DNA of 64,000 nt from Rallus limicola (GCA_022605955.1 JAKCOZ010000018.1:9680001-9744000); one strand, 5' to 3'. Positions 28,475 to 42,890 are shown, counted from the first letter of the stretch. Notes: generated by a model from the sequence alone, not told the origin. Numbers and translations are program-made.

Positions 28475-30244
28475 GGTACCCGGGGTGGGCTGGCTGTGCG
28501 CAGCGCCGAGCACGCCTTGTACCAACCCCCAGCATGCCGCTCAGCTGCAGCCCCGGTGCGGGCAGCGGGGCCTCCAGCCGCAGGACGGTCCCTGGTGAAC
28601 CTCACCGTGGCGGAGGGGCTGGTAGGAGCGAGCCCAGTCACCTCCAACCCCCGCCCCCTCCCGCCAGCCGGGTGCCGTCTGGGCCGCCGGGGCAAGGGAG
28701 AAGCGTTTGGCTCAGCCTCGTCGGCTGCACCAAGGTCCCTGCGGAGGGGAAGGGGGTGCTGGGCAGCGTGTCATCCCGCACAGCACCCACGGGTGGGCAG
28801 AGGCTACCGGAGGTGTCTGTGCCGCACAGCTCACTCCACGGGCCACGGCATGGGGGGCATGGAGTGCCCTCGTAGGGCTACCACCTGCCCCAGCACCCGC
28901 CTGGCATTGGTGAGACGCAACACGCTTCATCCCTCTGAATCGGCACGTCCTGGCCAGGAGCCCGTGTTGGCATTCGTGCAGGGATCACAACACGGGGGAA
29001 CCTGGTGACCAGGTGTCCCAGCCACCTCGGTCCTGCTCTGTCCCCATGGCAGACCATGCACACATCTCTCCCTGAGGAGGTACGGCACCAGAGCTGTCCC
29101 CAGCCAGGGTTTGGAGATGCGTGCATCCGGCATGCTCGCGCACCAGGGACCCACTTGCTGCCAGCTCCCCCCACTGCACACCAGAGTCCTCAAGCTGTGC
29201 TGCCAGTGCTCACCCACACACACACAGTGTCCCCGGTCCCTGCTCACCAGGCTCACATGCTTTCATTATCCTCGGTGTGGTGCCAAGGCACGAAACCGCT
29301 CCCGCCATCCCTGTCCTCCCTGTTCCCCGTGGCTCTTTATCACCCTATCACCGCCCAGACACATGCCAGGGCTGCAGCACACGTGGCCTCTGAATAGAGG
29401 AGCCCTTCCCAACGGTGCCATTTCCCAACCTGTTGGCACCAGGAACACACCTGCCATCCCTCAGCCCTCCGCCTGGAGCTCAGCCGTGCCTGGGGCACCC
29501 CCAGCAGCCCGTGGTGCTGTCGGGTCCCTGCCAGAGGGACAGGTACATGCTGCCAGCAGCAAGCTGTAACAGCATCCTGCCGGGACCATGGTCCAGGCAG
29601 GTTGCAGTGATGCCAGGCTGACTTCACCAGGTGCTGGTCACAGCCGCACCTCTCCTTCCTGTCTGCCCCATTTCCTGCCACCACTTCACCACAGGCTGTG
29701 TTCTCCCAAGCACGTCTCCATCGCTGTGGGATGGCAGCTCCCGCCAGCCCCAGGGCTTGGCCCTGCCCAGAACACTCCAGCAGCCAGGGATGCTCCATTT
29801 ACCAGGCAGAGATGCTTCTGTCTTCCGCAGCCCCTTCTCTCCATTCACCTCAGCCCCCTGGTCCCCTCCTCACACCATGATGCTGCAGCAATTTCACGTG
29901 GTTGCCAGCAAACCTCTCTGGGCACCACCCAGTTTAAAACAACCTGGCAATAAAAGCCAGCTGATCACCGTGCCACAGCCGCCTCTGCACGCCCTCGTGA
30001 GCAGCAATTTGGGCCCCAGAAGGGGGGTTGCACAGGGGCAGGGCTGGGACTCTACAGGCTCTCTTTGCCCCCAAGCATCCTGACCCCCTCCTCAGGGTTG
30101 CTGAGAGCGCAGGAACACCAGGAGGCCTCCGGCTCGGCTCCATGGGGCTTCTGGGACAGCAGGCAGGGTGTTATCCATCTGCAGAAAGGCAACGGGAAAA
30201 ACCTCATCCGCTCCTGCTGGGCCATTGCTAATAACAAAGTGCGT

Positions 30245-30262
30245 GGGGGGGGGGGGGGGGGG
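30245..30262 (+). repeat. Run of 18 G
   Basis: An uninterrupted 18-base G tract, about 36 bp upstream of the TATA-like site. It can form a G-quadruplex and is likely length-unstable. Confidence 0.85.
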
Positions 30263-30298
30263 AACTGAGCCGAGCGACCTCCGAGTCACATTCAGGGC

Positions 30299-30306
30299 TA
30301 TAAAAG
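30299..30306 (+). promoter_or_regulatory. Orphan TATA-box candidate
   Basis: TATAAAAG lies in a moderately GC-rich setting and is followed 26-36 bp later by a plausible initiation zone. No downstream gene is recognised. An ATG near 30355 opens only an 8-codon frame (MRGLRAEL). It could start a non-coding transcript or be chance. Confidence 0.3.
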
Positions 30307-32846
30307 GAAGCTGGGCCTCCAGCACGGCGCCTCTTCCACAAAAGCAACCGGAGGATGAGGGGGCTGCGAGCGGAGCTGTGAAATAGCTGCCAGGCAGCGG
30401 GAGAGGAGCCTTTAGCACTGAGCGAAGTGCGAGGTGCACATATGCTGTTTCTGCACATCTATGTCTTCATGAAACCTGCCTGAAACTGTGTCATCTATTT
30501 TGAACAGTGCAGAGAAATACTTTGATCTGCCTCCGCCAGCTCTGGCTGCAGTTCAGGCACTGCTGGCACACAGGTGGCTGATCCCAAAACCTGTGCAATG
30601 GAGAGACAGACATTGCCCTCCAGCCCACCGCAGCGAGGGCGGTTCCTGGGAACACCTCTGGGGCTGTGCACCATGTGTCCAAGCCCACCTGAGATTTACA
30701 TGCCAGTTCTGCTTTGGGGCTGCCAGGCTGGAGAGGCCTCTGGGGACTCTTGAGCCGCACATCACTATGGGGTGAGGACAAGCCTGGATCTGAGGAGACA
30801 GACACGCTGGGCCTGCCTGCGCCTTGCATCATGCAAAGCAGCATGGCCTGATCATCACCACCCTGCAAAGCCACCTCGACCCCTTCCTCAGGAGGCAGCT
30901 GTCCTCACACACTGGCTCCAGACTCCTCACCCAGCTCCGGAGTGGCACACAGAGCAGATGGCACCGGATCTCTCCAGACGCCCCATCTCGCTGCCCCTAC
31001 ACAGTACATGACTCTTGGCTCTGATACTTTCGCCTCCTTCATCCCAGCGCTCCTCCCCGGAGGTGCCATGTCTCCAGGGCCACTCGTCTTCCTGGGATGG
31101 TGACAGCTTCTGTCTGGGGATGTCTGCAGGCACCCAGCAAAGCAACCGCTCCAGCAAGTGCCAGGCCGAGAATGAGGACAGAAGGGGACCAGGAAGCATG
31201 GAGGGCCTGGTGCCAGTGCTGGTGATGGGACTGAACAGAGAGGTACTGGCTGCTTGGCTGGGCCTGCCCAGCTTGAGGAAGCAGCGGCACCCGAAATGCA
31301 CGCCAAGACCCCAGAGCCCACGCGGTGCAGTCCCACACAAGGCACCATCTGTGAGCCAGCCCAAGCACACTCTGCTCTGGAGCAGCACAGCACCATTTCT
31401 CCCAGCAACCCAAGCCAGCGGCCAGGCCGGGCTGGTGATGGAGAAGAGGAGCCCAGCACTGAGTGTCAGCAGGTATTTCTGCCACCTCCATGATCCCTGC
31501 TCTTGCCTGGGGCTCAAAAGCTGCATCCCAAGCAAGGCCTGTGGTTCCCTGCCCAACTTACACATCACATTTCCCAGCAAAAGGCCATGGTGTGGCTGAT
31601 GTCTACCAAACCCCAACAACCCGCAGCCCCGCCATGCCCTTCCTCACACACTGGGACCATCCCAGCTTCCCCAGCTCCTGGGTGCTGCACTGTAGAGCTC
31701 CCAGGCATGTTCCCAGCAGCCAGAGGACATTCATGTGTCCTGTCGCAGGGTGCTCTCCCAGCACACAGTACCAGTGCTTCTGCCATCTCCCACAGGCTGC
31801 TCTCGCTCTGACAGCAGCAGGTCCCCGAGTCACCGCACAAGTTGTACGCCTGGGGACCCAGGGTTTGCAGGGTGCATCTGCCTGGTCACTTCCTGCTCAC
31901 TAACACCCCAGGACTTACACAACCCTTTGTAAGGACTTACAAATCCTCGATCCGGACAAGCCACATTCACAGTGGGGGGGCTCGAGCCCACAGCATAGTC
32001 CTCACAGGCCCCACCAGCAGCTGGGGAACAACACTGAGACACCTGCACCAAGTATACACCCCCAATCCTGCTGGAAAGGCCAGCCAGGCCCTTGTCCTGC
32101 CATGACATGGGAGAAACTGGCCTGGCAGCAAGGCAGGGCCAGGCAGCTAGAGCAGCTGGGATCTACAGCCCAGGCCCCACAGCCCTGCCTCTCCCTCACC
32201 AACTCAACACTCCCATCCCGGCTCCCACCTCCAAGAAGAGCATCCCTGCCCCACCTCATCCGGAGAAGCTCTTGTCCCCCTGACTCAGGTGAGTTAGAGG
32301 CAACCCTCCCAATTCCTGCACCTCAGGCACGCCACCAGCACTGCAGTGAGCCCGGCAGCCAGACCTTCCAGAGCTTGATCCCCAGTCCCCCCCAGTGCTT
32401 TTTGGGGGGACATCAGGTTCTTCAACCCTTACAGAAAAGGCTGAGGCAGCATGTGCCACAGAAGGCAGGTAAGGAAAGGAGCAGCTCACCCAGAATTCCC
32501 CTTCCTCCTCCACAGAGTTAAGTCCTGAGCTGCCAAAGCTGCTGACATCCAGCAGAGCTGTGGGTGCTGGGGCTTGGGGCATGGGTCAACCACAACCACT
32601 TCCTGCAACAGAGCAGCCACAGCACAGCCCTGGGGGCACCTGGTAGCTGAAACACAGGCACCATTTCACTCAGAGCCCATTTCAGACCAGTCTGGCCTCT
32701 GAACCAGAGAAGACTGCCTCTCCAGAGCGCAGCCAGGGCCAAGCCAGAAACGGGTGTGCTGAGACCAGTAAGGTGAAGGGAGCCAGAAAAAGGAGCGGCG
32801 TGGCATAGCCCAGGGCGTCCACAACTCACAGGTGCCCTGATAGTTC

Positions 32847-32852
32847 TTTATT
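32847..32852 (-). other. B4GALT7: B4GALT7 poly(A) signal
   Basis: TTTATT on + is AATAAA on the minus strand, about 280 bp past the B4GALT7 stop. Confidence 0.8.
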
Positions 32853-33129
32853 GTCCTCTGAGCTGGGTGGCAGCTCAGCCATGTCCAGTGCAGGAAAACC
32901 ACCTCCTGCACCTGCCCCGGGAGGCAGCACCAGCACCCGCAGCAACGCCGAGTCCCACTCTCAGCCTCTTCTGTTGGTGCCAGCAGAGCCCAGTTCTCAG
33001 CCTCTCCTGTTCTGTGTCACGCCAGCACCACCATGCTCGTCTGCTGCAAAAACCCTGCCTGCTCCGAGAAGCCCGGTGGCAGCCCCAGCATCTTCACACA
33101 AGCACATGACTGGCACACGGGACTCTGGC

Positions 33130-35454
<2,325 letters not shown>

Positions 35455-35469
35455 CGCTCTCGGCCGGCC

Positions 35470-36165
35470 CCGCCACCCGGCCCCGCCGCGGGACACGCTG
35501 GCTGCGCCCCGCCGCTACAACCCCCCCCGGAAACGCGGCCCGGCCTCACTGTTCCGCCCCGCTCCCTTCCGCCCGGCGAGGCAAGGAGAGGAGAGGCGGG
35601 CCGGGGGCGGGCCCTCTCCCCACAACGCCGGTCGGGGCCTCCGCTCCTCGGGCACCGCACCGGAAACCTCCCGGCAGGCCCGCTCGCCCTTGGTGGCTCC
35701 CGCAGGCGTCTCTGAGGAACGCGGGCCCGTCCCACAGCCGGAGCCCTCGGGACAGTCCCCGTGCCCCAGCCGGGACACCCCGCCCCCCGCAAGGACAATA
35801 CCCGCCCCCATTCGGGTCTTCCCCTGGCTGAATCCCCGTGCCCCAGCCGGGACTCGCCCCGGGACAGCCCCTGTGCCGCAGACGGAACAACCGCTGCTTC
35901 CCAGGCGGGAGCCCGGGGACAACACCCAGCGCCAGGCGGGCCCTTCTCTGGCTGAACCCCCGTCGCCCAGCCACGCCCCACCCACCCGGGACACTACTTG
36001 CCCCCAGCCGGGACAGTCCCTGTCCCCCAGCCAGGAGCCCTCCAGGGGGACAACACTACCCTCACACCCAGCCCCAACACCCGAGGCAGCCTCAGCATTC
36101 TCAGCAGCCCCCTGGGCTCCCCCCCCACTTTCCCTACCGCAGACAGAGCCAGAGGCACAGCTGGT
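35470..36165. repeat. Degenerate GC-rich repeats upstream of B4GALT7
   Basis: The gap between the B4GALT7 start and the LMAN2 poly(A) site is CpG-rich. From about 35.74 kb it holds imperfect copies of a unit like 'cccgtgccccagccgggac' (35758, 35836, and weaker at 35869, 35957, 35999). A longer period of about 123 bp is marked by 'ctggctgaat/acccc' (35824 and 35947). Open frames on both strands here come from the repeat and base composition. Confidence 0.6.
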
Positions 36166-36173
36166 GTCAGTCC

Positions 36174-36179
36174 TTTAAT
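36174..36179 (-). other. LMAN2: LMAN2 poly(A) signal
   Basis: TTTAAT on + reads ATTAAA on the minus strand, about 330 bp past the LMAN2 stop. Confidence 0.7.
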
Positions 36180-36506
36180 GCCCGACTCCCAGCCCCTCAC
36201 ATTCACACCCACGCTGCTCCCAGCCCCTCTCCCCGGGCAGCTCGGGAGGGCCAGTCTGGTGGTGAGGCACCAGAAAAACAGGGTGGGGGGAGGGAACAAC
36301 CTCTTGCATCTCCGCAAGAGAGTGGGCCCCCAGCAGCCATCATTCCCCTTAGTCCAAGGCGCCCGATGCTGGACAGGGGTTACAGCCAAACAGACAGCTA
36401 AGAAAATACTTCTGATATTTCTCAGAAACAGCTCTTAGAAACCACAGTTTTTACAGCTGCCCACGGAAAATACAGATTTGGGCACAGGCCACAGCCTGGG
36501 TCTTCA

Positions 36507-39500
36507 CTAGTAGAAACGCTTGTTCCGCTCCTGGCGTTTCTGGAAGACCACAGCTCCCACCACGGCACAGACTATGATGCCCAGGAGCGCGCAGAGCAGG
36601 AGCAGGAACACCTTCCAGCCTGTCAGAGGGCCGCTTCGGAAATTCCCCGTCGGGTCATCCACATTGTCTGCAAGGACAGCAACAGCTACAGAGACCAACC
36701 CAGCCTTGGCTCCTGCATGGTCTTGCAACACCACCACCTTCCAACTTCAGGAGTCCATCCCCAGCATCCCAATCCTCCACCAAAGGTTTACAAAGCCCAG
36801 AGACTCACCTTTGGGTGACTTAAGGAGGCTGACGCTAGGTTCAATCTTAGTCCAGTCAACAGTCTCATCTTCTAGAGGGTGCTCCACCATGAGCTGGAAT
36901 AGCTTCATCGAGATAATGTCATGATTGTCTAAAAAAACCAACCATAAGCACCAAAGAACATGAGAAGCTCTGAGATGCCCACATGCTGGTTAGGACCATG
37001 TGCTGCCAGGTCTGGGTCTCCTTCCCTCTTGAGCCACCTGCACACCCCAAGCATCAAACTGCAGCTGGAGATGTTCCTCAGCTCTTAGGTGCCTCCTTTC
37101 TCAGGCCACAGGTCCCTACCCAAGGTTTCAGATTTTAACAATTTGTGGAAAAGAAGCCATCAAAGCCATCCAATGCATCCATAGCACTATATCCCAAGCC
37201 CCAAACAGCAGGGACTCCCACAAGTAAAGCCTCCTCTCACCAGACAAATCTCCAGTGCCAGCAGAAGCTCCAAAGAAGTAGCCAGTTGGCAGCTGCACTC
37301 CTGCAATGTCAATACAGTTCTTCCATTCGTTCTTGTCTTCCACATCAGTCATCACCTGCAAGACACGGGGAATGTAACGCCAAGAACATGCGACACCATC
37401 CTGCCCACCTGCAGCTCTTCCGGAGCCAGAGGAACAGGCAGTTCCATCTCCAGGTGATGCCCTGCAGAAGGTGCCTGCCACATCTCACCGTCAGGCGGCC
37501 TCGGGAGTACCGAACTGCCAGGAACGTGTCGTGGTTCTGGTTGCGAAGGTCAGCAGTGCACCCCGCCAGCTCCGTCCAGCGCCCGTCCTTGCTGTGGTCA
37601 TACGTCAGGGAGCCGTTGTTCACCATCGCAGAGATATAGGGGAACATGCGCTGCAGGGAGGAGACCGCTGCTGCTTTCAGTCTGCGGGAGGCTTCAAGCT
37701 GCAGACCAAGAGCCACCTTCCCCAGCTCAGGCAGAACCTCAGCCAGGCACAGCAGCAGAGCCACCGCTTTGCTGCACAACAGGTCCAGGGGGCAGAGCAA
37801 TGAATTCAAGGCTCCTTTTCTATGGAAAGCTGCTTTTAGACTGTCCTGGCTAGAGCAGAGTAGCCATTCCTAACCTTCTGTATCAAGGTCATGTACAGCA
37901 TGGCCAGGGCAATGAGACCACCCTAGATTTGCAGAGTAACCACCAGGCTGGGTAAGAAGCGCTAGAACGTAGCACAATCCCCTGAGCAGGCAGAAATCTT
38001 ATAGAAGCAGCAGAACCGCACTCAGAAGATTACATACATGAGGAGAGGCCAACTGGAGGCTAGAATTCACCTCCAAGTGAGCATCAAGATGATTTCCAGC
38101 TGCTTTATGACTTAAGTATCACATTTTTGGTGCAATAGATCTCACTAGCAGAGTCATGTGTTTCTGATCATGCTCCATGAATAGGAAGCAGGAGACAAGA
38201 AAAGGACCAACAACTCCCAAAACTGATCTGTGTTTTGAAGCAAAAAAGCCAGCCTGGGAGTTTCTCTTTTAGAGATACCCAGGTCTCTAAAAGCCAGAAA
38301 CCAGGCGGGATGATCAAAGCAAGCATTGATAAAATGAAGAAGTGATAAGTCAGGATGAATACACTTTCAGGTGAATTCCTCTAACTCAATACATGCTACA
38401 GAGCTTATGCCAGCCCAGGGCCACTCTCTCATCCTGGGCAGAAAAAGCCTTGGAAACACCTGCACAGTCAACAGCAGAAGGTGGAGCAAGGAGCTTCTTA
38501 TCACTATTCATGCACGTACAAACTCTCCCCTTTACCAGCTGCCATGACAGAGAGAGCAGCCCACTCCCGGTGAAGCACTAAGAGCACAAAGCCACAAGGG
38601 AATGGCCTCCTCAGCACTGAGCTCCCTGAACCACTCACCTCTGTGGCTTCATCGTTGGGATACGTATCAAGGAAAATAGCCAGGCCATGAAAGTTGTCCT
38701 TGCTGCCAAAGACAGGACCTGGAACAGGGCAGAACACAGAGAACAGAAGACTCTCAGGCAGAATTTGTGCTCAGAGACTTCTACTGCAAAAGAGCTGGAA
38801 GAGCTGTTAATTGCCAGGCAAGTGACTGAGGGTACCCATCCTCAGGGCAAAAGGCAGGGGACACACCATCCTGAATTAGTGACACCCAACAGAGGGGGGC
38901 TCAGACACCCTCTTTAGCAAGGCACTTCCCAGGACAAGTGTCAGCTCTAAGGACAGCACCTCGAGTTTGCCCAGGGTACATGCAAGCACCAATGCCTGAG
39001 CCTGGCCAGGCAGCCCCCAGCTGTACACCATACCTGGCACCAGGCGCTCCTGCGTGTACCACAGGGCCAGCCCATCCCCATGCAAGTTCTTCTTGTCAGC
39101 TCCATGGATCCTGAAGTGGACGTGGAGCTCCCAGTCCTTGAGGAAGCAGGGCTGTGCAGAGAGACCGCCCGGCAGCGTGAAGGTAAGAGCCGGGAGAGGC
39201 GCTGGGGCTGCGCCGGGCCCCCGCAGGCCTCCCCCCCGCCGTCCCCACCCCGGGCTCTCACCACGCGGTTCCAGATGGAGCCCTCCCGGCTGCGCTCGTC
39301 GGGCGTCAAGCGGACGTACTGGCTGGTGACCATGGTGCTGCCCTGGAAGTCCCACAACGGCATCGCGGCGGAGCCCGCGCCTGCAACGGGCGGAGAGACC
39401 GCGGCTCAGCCCGGGACGCCGCGGGGCTCCCGGCCCGGGCAGCCCGCCAGGCCCCGCGCTCACCCTGATACGGCTTCATCAGCGAGTGCTCCCGCTTCAG

Positions 39501-39608
39501 GTGCTCGCTGTTGCCATCCGTGAGTTCGGCGGGCACCGGGCGCGGCCCGGCCGCCGCCAACAGCAGCAGCACCGCCGCCAGCAGCGGCCCGCACGCACCC
39601 GCCGCCAT
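36507..39608 (-). CDS. LMAN2: LMAN2 (VIP36), L-type mannose-binding lectin
   Basis: LMAN2 is a cargo lectin of the ER–Golgi early secretory pathway that binds high-mannose glycans. Minus-strand exons are 39608-39464, 39380-39262, 39151-39034, 38718-38639, 37650-37489, 37355-37241, 36928-36809 and 36667-36507, giving 339 residues (human 356). It opens with an Ala/Leu-rich signal peptide (residues 1 to about 29). The lectin domain follows: LWDFQGSTMVTSQYVRLTPD, HGDGLALWYTQERLVPGPVF, GLAIFLDTYPNDEATE, MVNNGSLTYDHSKDGRW and YFFGASAGTGDLSDNHD. One membrane span (VFLLLLCALLGIIVCAVVGA) precedes the short cytosolic tail KRQERNKRFY, the export and cycling tail of the family. The gene is head to tail with B4GALT7. 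Confidence 0.97.
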
Positions 39609-40075
39609 CCTCTGCTTCCGCCTTCCGGCCCGGCGCGCCCCCCCCGGGAACGGCGGCACTCGTCGCCAATCAGAAAGCACTGCAGCGCCATAGCCCCGCC
39701 TCCACGTAGAGCGTCACTCCTGCCCGCCTATGGTGGAGAAGGGGGCGAGTCCGAGGAGGACGCCGCTTGCGCCGCGCTTTTAGCGGGCGATTGGGAGGGG
39801 GGAGGAGCCTCGGGGCACCTCCCGGAGTGCACTGCGCAAGTGCGGCGGCGCGCGGTGTGCCGGGAACTGTAGTGTGTGTGTCCCGCCCGCTCCCTCCTCG
39901 TGCCAGTCGCGTGAGCGCGGGAACACACAACCCCCCGGGTGGGCTGTCGCCATGGCAACGCGGCAAAGATGGCGCCGGGCGCGACGGACGGGACTCAGGC
40001 CATCCGAGTACTCCGCAGGCCTCGCCGGGCCGTGGAGAGCAGCGCCGCGGGAAGGACCGGCCGAGGCGGCGCGGA
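39609..40075. promoter_or_regulatory. LMAN2: LMAN2 CpG-island promoter region
   Basis: This dense CpG island lies between the LMAN2 start and the poly(A) site of the ARL3-like gene. It contains an inverted CCAAT (GATTGG near 39788) and a ZNF143/THAP11-like motif at 39858-39873. An NRF1-like GCGCAAGTGCG lies near 39834-39844. Two in-register start codons on + (39951, 39969) open Arg/Gly/Pro-rich frames I cannot match to a family. Confidence 0.55.
39858..39873 (-). promoter_or_regulatory. ZNF143/THAP11-like promoter motif
   Basis: On the minus strand the sequence is ACTACAGTTCCCGGCA, one transition away from the core ACTACAATTCCC of the known SBS/ZNF143 promoter motif. It lies about 250 bp upstream of the LMAN2 start codon. 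Confidence 0.5.
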
Positions 40076-40088
40076 GGTCGCAGGCAGC

Positions 40089-40094
40089 TTTATT
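40089..40094 (-). other. Poly(A) signal of the ARL3-like gene
   Basis: TTTATT on + reads AATAAA on minus, about 0.8 kb past the stop of the ARL3-like gene and about 0.5 kb from the LMAN2 start. Confidence 0.65.
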
Positions 40095-40885
40095 CCGGTG
40101 GGCAGGCAGGGCTGCAGCCCCGGGGCTGGCACGGAAGAAGGGCTCCGGCCCCGCGGCGTTTTATCGCCTACCCATCCCCAGCGCTGCACCTTCCAGCCCT
40201 CGGGACGGGCGCTCTCAGCGGGCGCACAGAAGCCCCGGTCCGGGGGTGGTTAGGGCAGTGCGCTCCCAAGGGCTATGGTGACACGTGCAGCGTGGCAGGT
40301 GATGAGCCTCGCCAGGCAGTGAGACCCTTCCATCCGTCACTGCCTGGCCAGCTCTTCTGTCCCTCTGCTTGTCTCAGGTTCTGGCCGTGCTCTGACCAGC
40401 CTTCCTGAGCCAGCTGCTGTGACTGGGGCAGCACCAGTCACATCCTATGGGAACAGAGGGGAACATGTGCTATTTGGCTGGCCAGACGTGCTGTGTCTCA
40501 GGGTGTAGCTGGTGCCGTTGGTGAGGTGCCCAGCGTGACCTGGGCAGTCTGTGCATGGCAGCAGCCTCTGCAGGGTGTGCCAGGGGTCTTGATGGAACCA
40601 GTCCTGAGCAGGTTCTCATTCTAGAGGCGTGAGAGCCCTTAACACAATGGAATATGTGCTTCCCTCTGACAGCATGGGGGCTGTGACAGGGTCAGAGGGT
40701 ATGAGAGGCCTGTGGAAGCCCAGGAAGCAGGACGAGGGGAAGCTGACTGAATGGTGAAGGACCACGTGGAAGCATCAGTCTGAGGCTCCAGGCCCAGCCA
40801 AGCCCTCAGAGGGAGTCTAGGGACCAGGGGGTTGGCTATGGCTTTAGGGACCTGCAGTTCAGTCCAGTCTGGCACTTTGCAGCTC

Positions 40886-42890
40886 TCACTTCTTCCTGTT
40901 CATTATCTGGCTCGAAATCCAGTTCATCCCATCCTGGAGGGAAAAGGGAGACATTAGCAGAGTCCCAAGAGCATGGCAAGTCCTTTGGTTCTCCCCCGTC
41001 TCTGCAGAGCCCACAGGCCTCCATCTCTCTACCTGCACTCCTTCCCCAGACAAGGCTGAGCAAGCCTGGATCTGCCATTCCCGGTCCCGGTAGGTGTGGA
41101 GGCTCAGCCCTTCCGCAATTTCGGCTGCAGGTGCTGCAGTCACTAGGTCCTGCTTGTTGGCAAACACCAGCAGTGGGACCCCTGTGAGAGACTCCTCCTC
41201 AGTGAGCTCTGCCAGCTCCTGCAAGAGAGAACCATCTGCCAGGGCCGCTGCCCACTGCTTCTCCCCTCCGCAGAGCTGCCCGGAACAGGCTGGGGCACCC
41301 CAGTCCCCCAAGGTGCCCCAGTCCCCTCTCTCTGGTGCTCTTACTGTAGCCAAAGAATCTGTGAGGCCTCAACATCCTGAGGGAGACGCGTGCACCCCTG
41401 AAGCTCCATCTGCCCTGATGGGAGCCTGGGAGCTGCACACAGTGTTACCTGAGGGTTGAAGCACTCCCAGCACCAAGAGCCTTGGGCAAAGGGCAGCTAC
41501 AGGAGGCTGCTGTAAGCCCTGTGCTGTCTGGCACACCCACGCCGCCGTCTGGTGCCGGTGCAGCCGAGACTGGCACTCGGAGTCTCACCTTCCCAACTCT
41601 GAATTTGCTGCCATAAACATTCACTTGCTCAAACCACTAACCTGGTGCTAGGGGCACATGAGGGGGGTGTGGGACTGGCAACCAAGGGGTAAATCTCAGC
41701 AGGGGCAGAGTCACCCCTGCGTCAATACCCCTGGGGCATCAAGCCCAGCTTGGGGGGAGCTGCTGGGCATTGGTCTGCCATGAGGTGGGGTGGCTCTGAG
41801 ACCCCAACTGCCCCTTCCCATGTGACTCTGGGGACAGCATGACACCCACTGTACTGCTGCCTTATAGAGAGCAGCCTCACTCCTTGCCCCAGTCCTCAAC
41901 CGGCTGGTACCAGCCAGGTCCAAGCCCCAGGACCCCACAGCCAGACCCCATCCCCCATACCTGCCCGGTCTCCTCAAAACGCTTCTGGTCAGCACTGTCA
42001 ATGACATAAATCTGCCATGGGGACATAAGGGACAGTCAGTGGCTCCTCCTTGCCCAGCTGCCAAGCCCTCTGCCTTCTGTGGGTGCCATGAGGGCTCTGG
42101 TGGGGTACAGAGCCCCACACAGAGGGCACGGCTCTCCACGCATGGGGCTGTGGTGGGCTGCAGGCAGCTACCCCACTCACCAGAAGGTCTGTGCTGCCCA
42201 GATACTTCCTCCAGTACGGGCGGATGGAGCGTTGCCCCCCAATATCCCAGACATTTAGCTTGAGGCCATGTGAGTGGACACTCTTTATGTTGAAGCCCTG
42301 TGTGGGGACATAAACCCTGGCATCACCCAAGGGGAGGGCAAGACCTGCCACCCTCCTGCTGCTCCTGGCCCCCAGTAGCACCTACCTGGGTGGGCATGAT
42401 GGTGCTGACCTCCTCAGATGCCAGATGTTTTAGCAGTGTGGTCTTCCCCGCGTTGTCCAGTCCCAACAGGACGATGCGGAGCTCTTGCTCCGGAGAACCT
42501 TTCAGCCTCTGGATGATGGAGAGCAGCCCCTGGGGCCGTGGGGCGCTGGGGGAGCCCTGTGGGGTGCCAGGTCACTGCAGAGCACCCTCATTTCATAGGG
42601 GGGAGCTGGGTGCCCTGTTTGCCATGGGTACCCTGTGTCTGTGGCTTGGCTCCCAGGATCTCCAGGCTCGGAGTGGCTCCAAGCCAGATCCACCCAGCCC
42701 AAATCCCACCTTCTCTGTGTGCTGTCCCTGCTGTCCCTGGGGGGACAGGCCCAGGGTACAGCCCTGGTCCTGGTCCTGGTCCCACTCTGCCAGCTCACCT
42801 GGCCCTGCAGTGGGAAGCTGGTGCCAGCACACCCACTCTGGGGCAGGTGGGATGTCACCAGACCCTGCTTACCTTCTGCACATCACCCAT
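40886..42890 (-). CDS. ARL3-like small GTPase (ARL3 paralogue)
   Basis: An ARF-family GTPase closest to ARL3, which releases lipidated cargo from PDE6D and UNC119 in cilia. Minus-strand exons are 42890-42873, 42529-42386, 42297-42181, 42011-41961, 41218-41033 and 40933-40886, giving 187 residues (ARL3 182). The P-loop is GLDNAGKT (29-36). Switch regions are [10 protein letters not shown] and [13 protein letters not shown]. Base recognition uses NKQD (131-134) and SAL (164-166). The C-terminus is [20 protein letters not shown]. All nucleotide-binding motifs are intact. The N-terminus [18 protein letters not shown] has a few extra residues compared with ARL3 MGLLSIL. The tiny first coding exon was placed by frame and donor. 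Human ARL3 is on 10q24, so this is a paralogue. Whether it shares ciliary cargo is unknown. Confidence 0.93.

Larger units (their letters stand above)
28560..32830. other. Intergenic region N4BP3–B4GALT7, no gene supported
   Basis: About 4.3 kb. Long open frames occur on both strands, but their translations are Pro/Ser/Ala/Gly-rich, lack family resemblance and mirror each other, so they look compositional. Items seen: a short CA repeat near 29214-29226, an AATAAA at 29949-29954 (+), an 18-G run at 30245-30262, and a TATA-like site at 30299-30306. Confidence 0.55.

Noticed and set aside
27372..28695. Several 250-310 residue frames on both strands near the N4BP3 promoter
   Set aside because: CpG-island composition (Arg/Pro/Gly/Ala runs) on all frames; the only supported exon here is non-coding.
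29214..29226. Short CA repeat
   Set aside because: Only about six units; ordinary low-complexity sequence.
30905..31619. Open frames on both strands in the N4BP3–B4GALT7 gap (up to 230 residues)
   Set aside because: Mirror-image frames without family signature or splice support.
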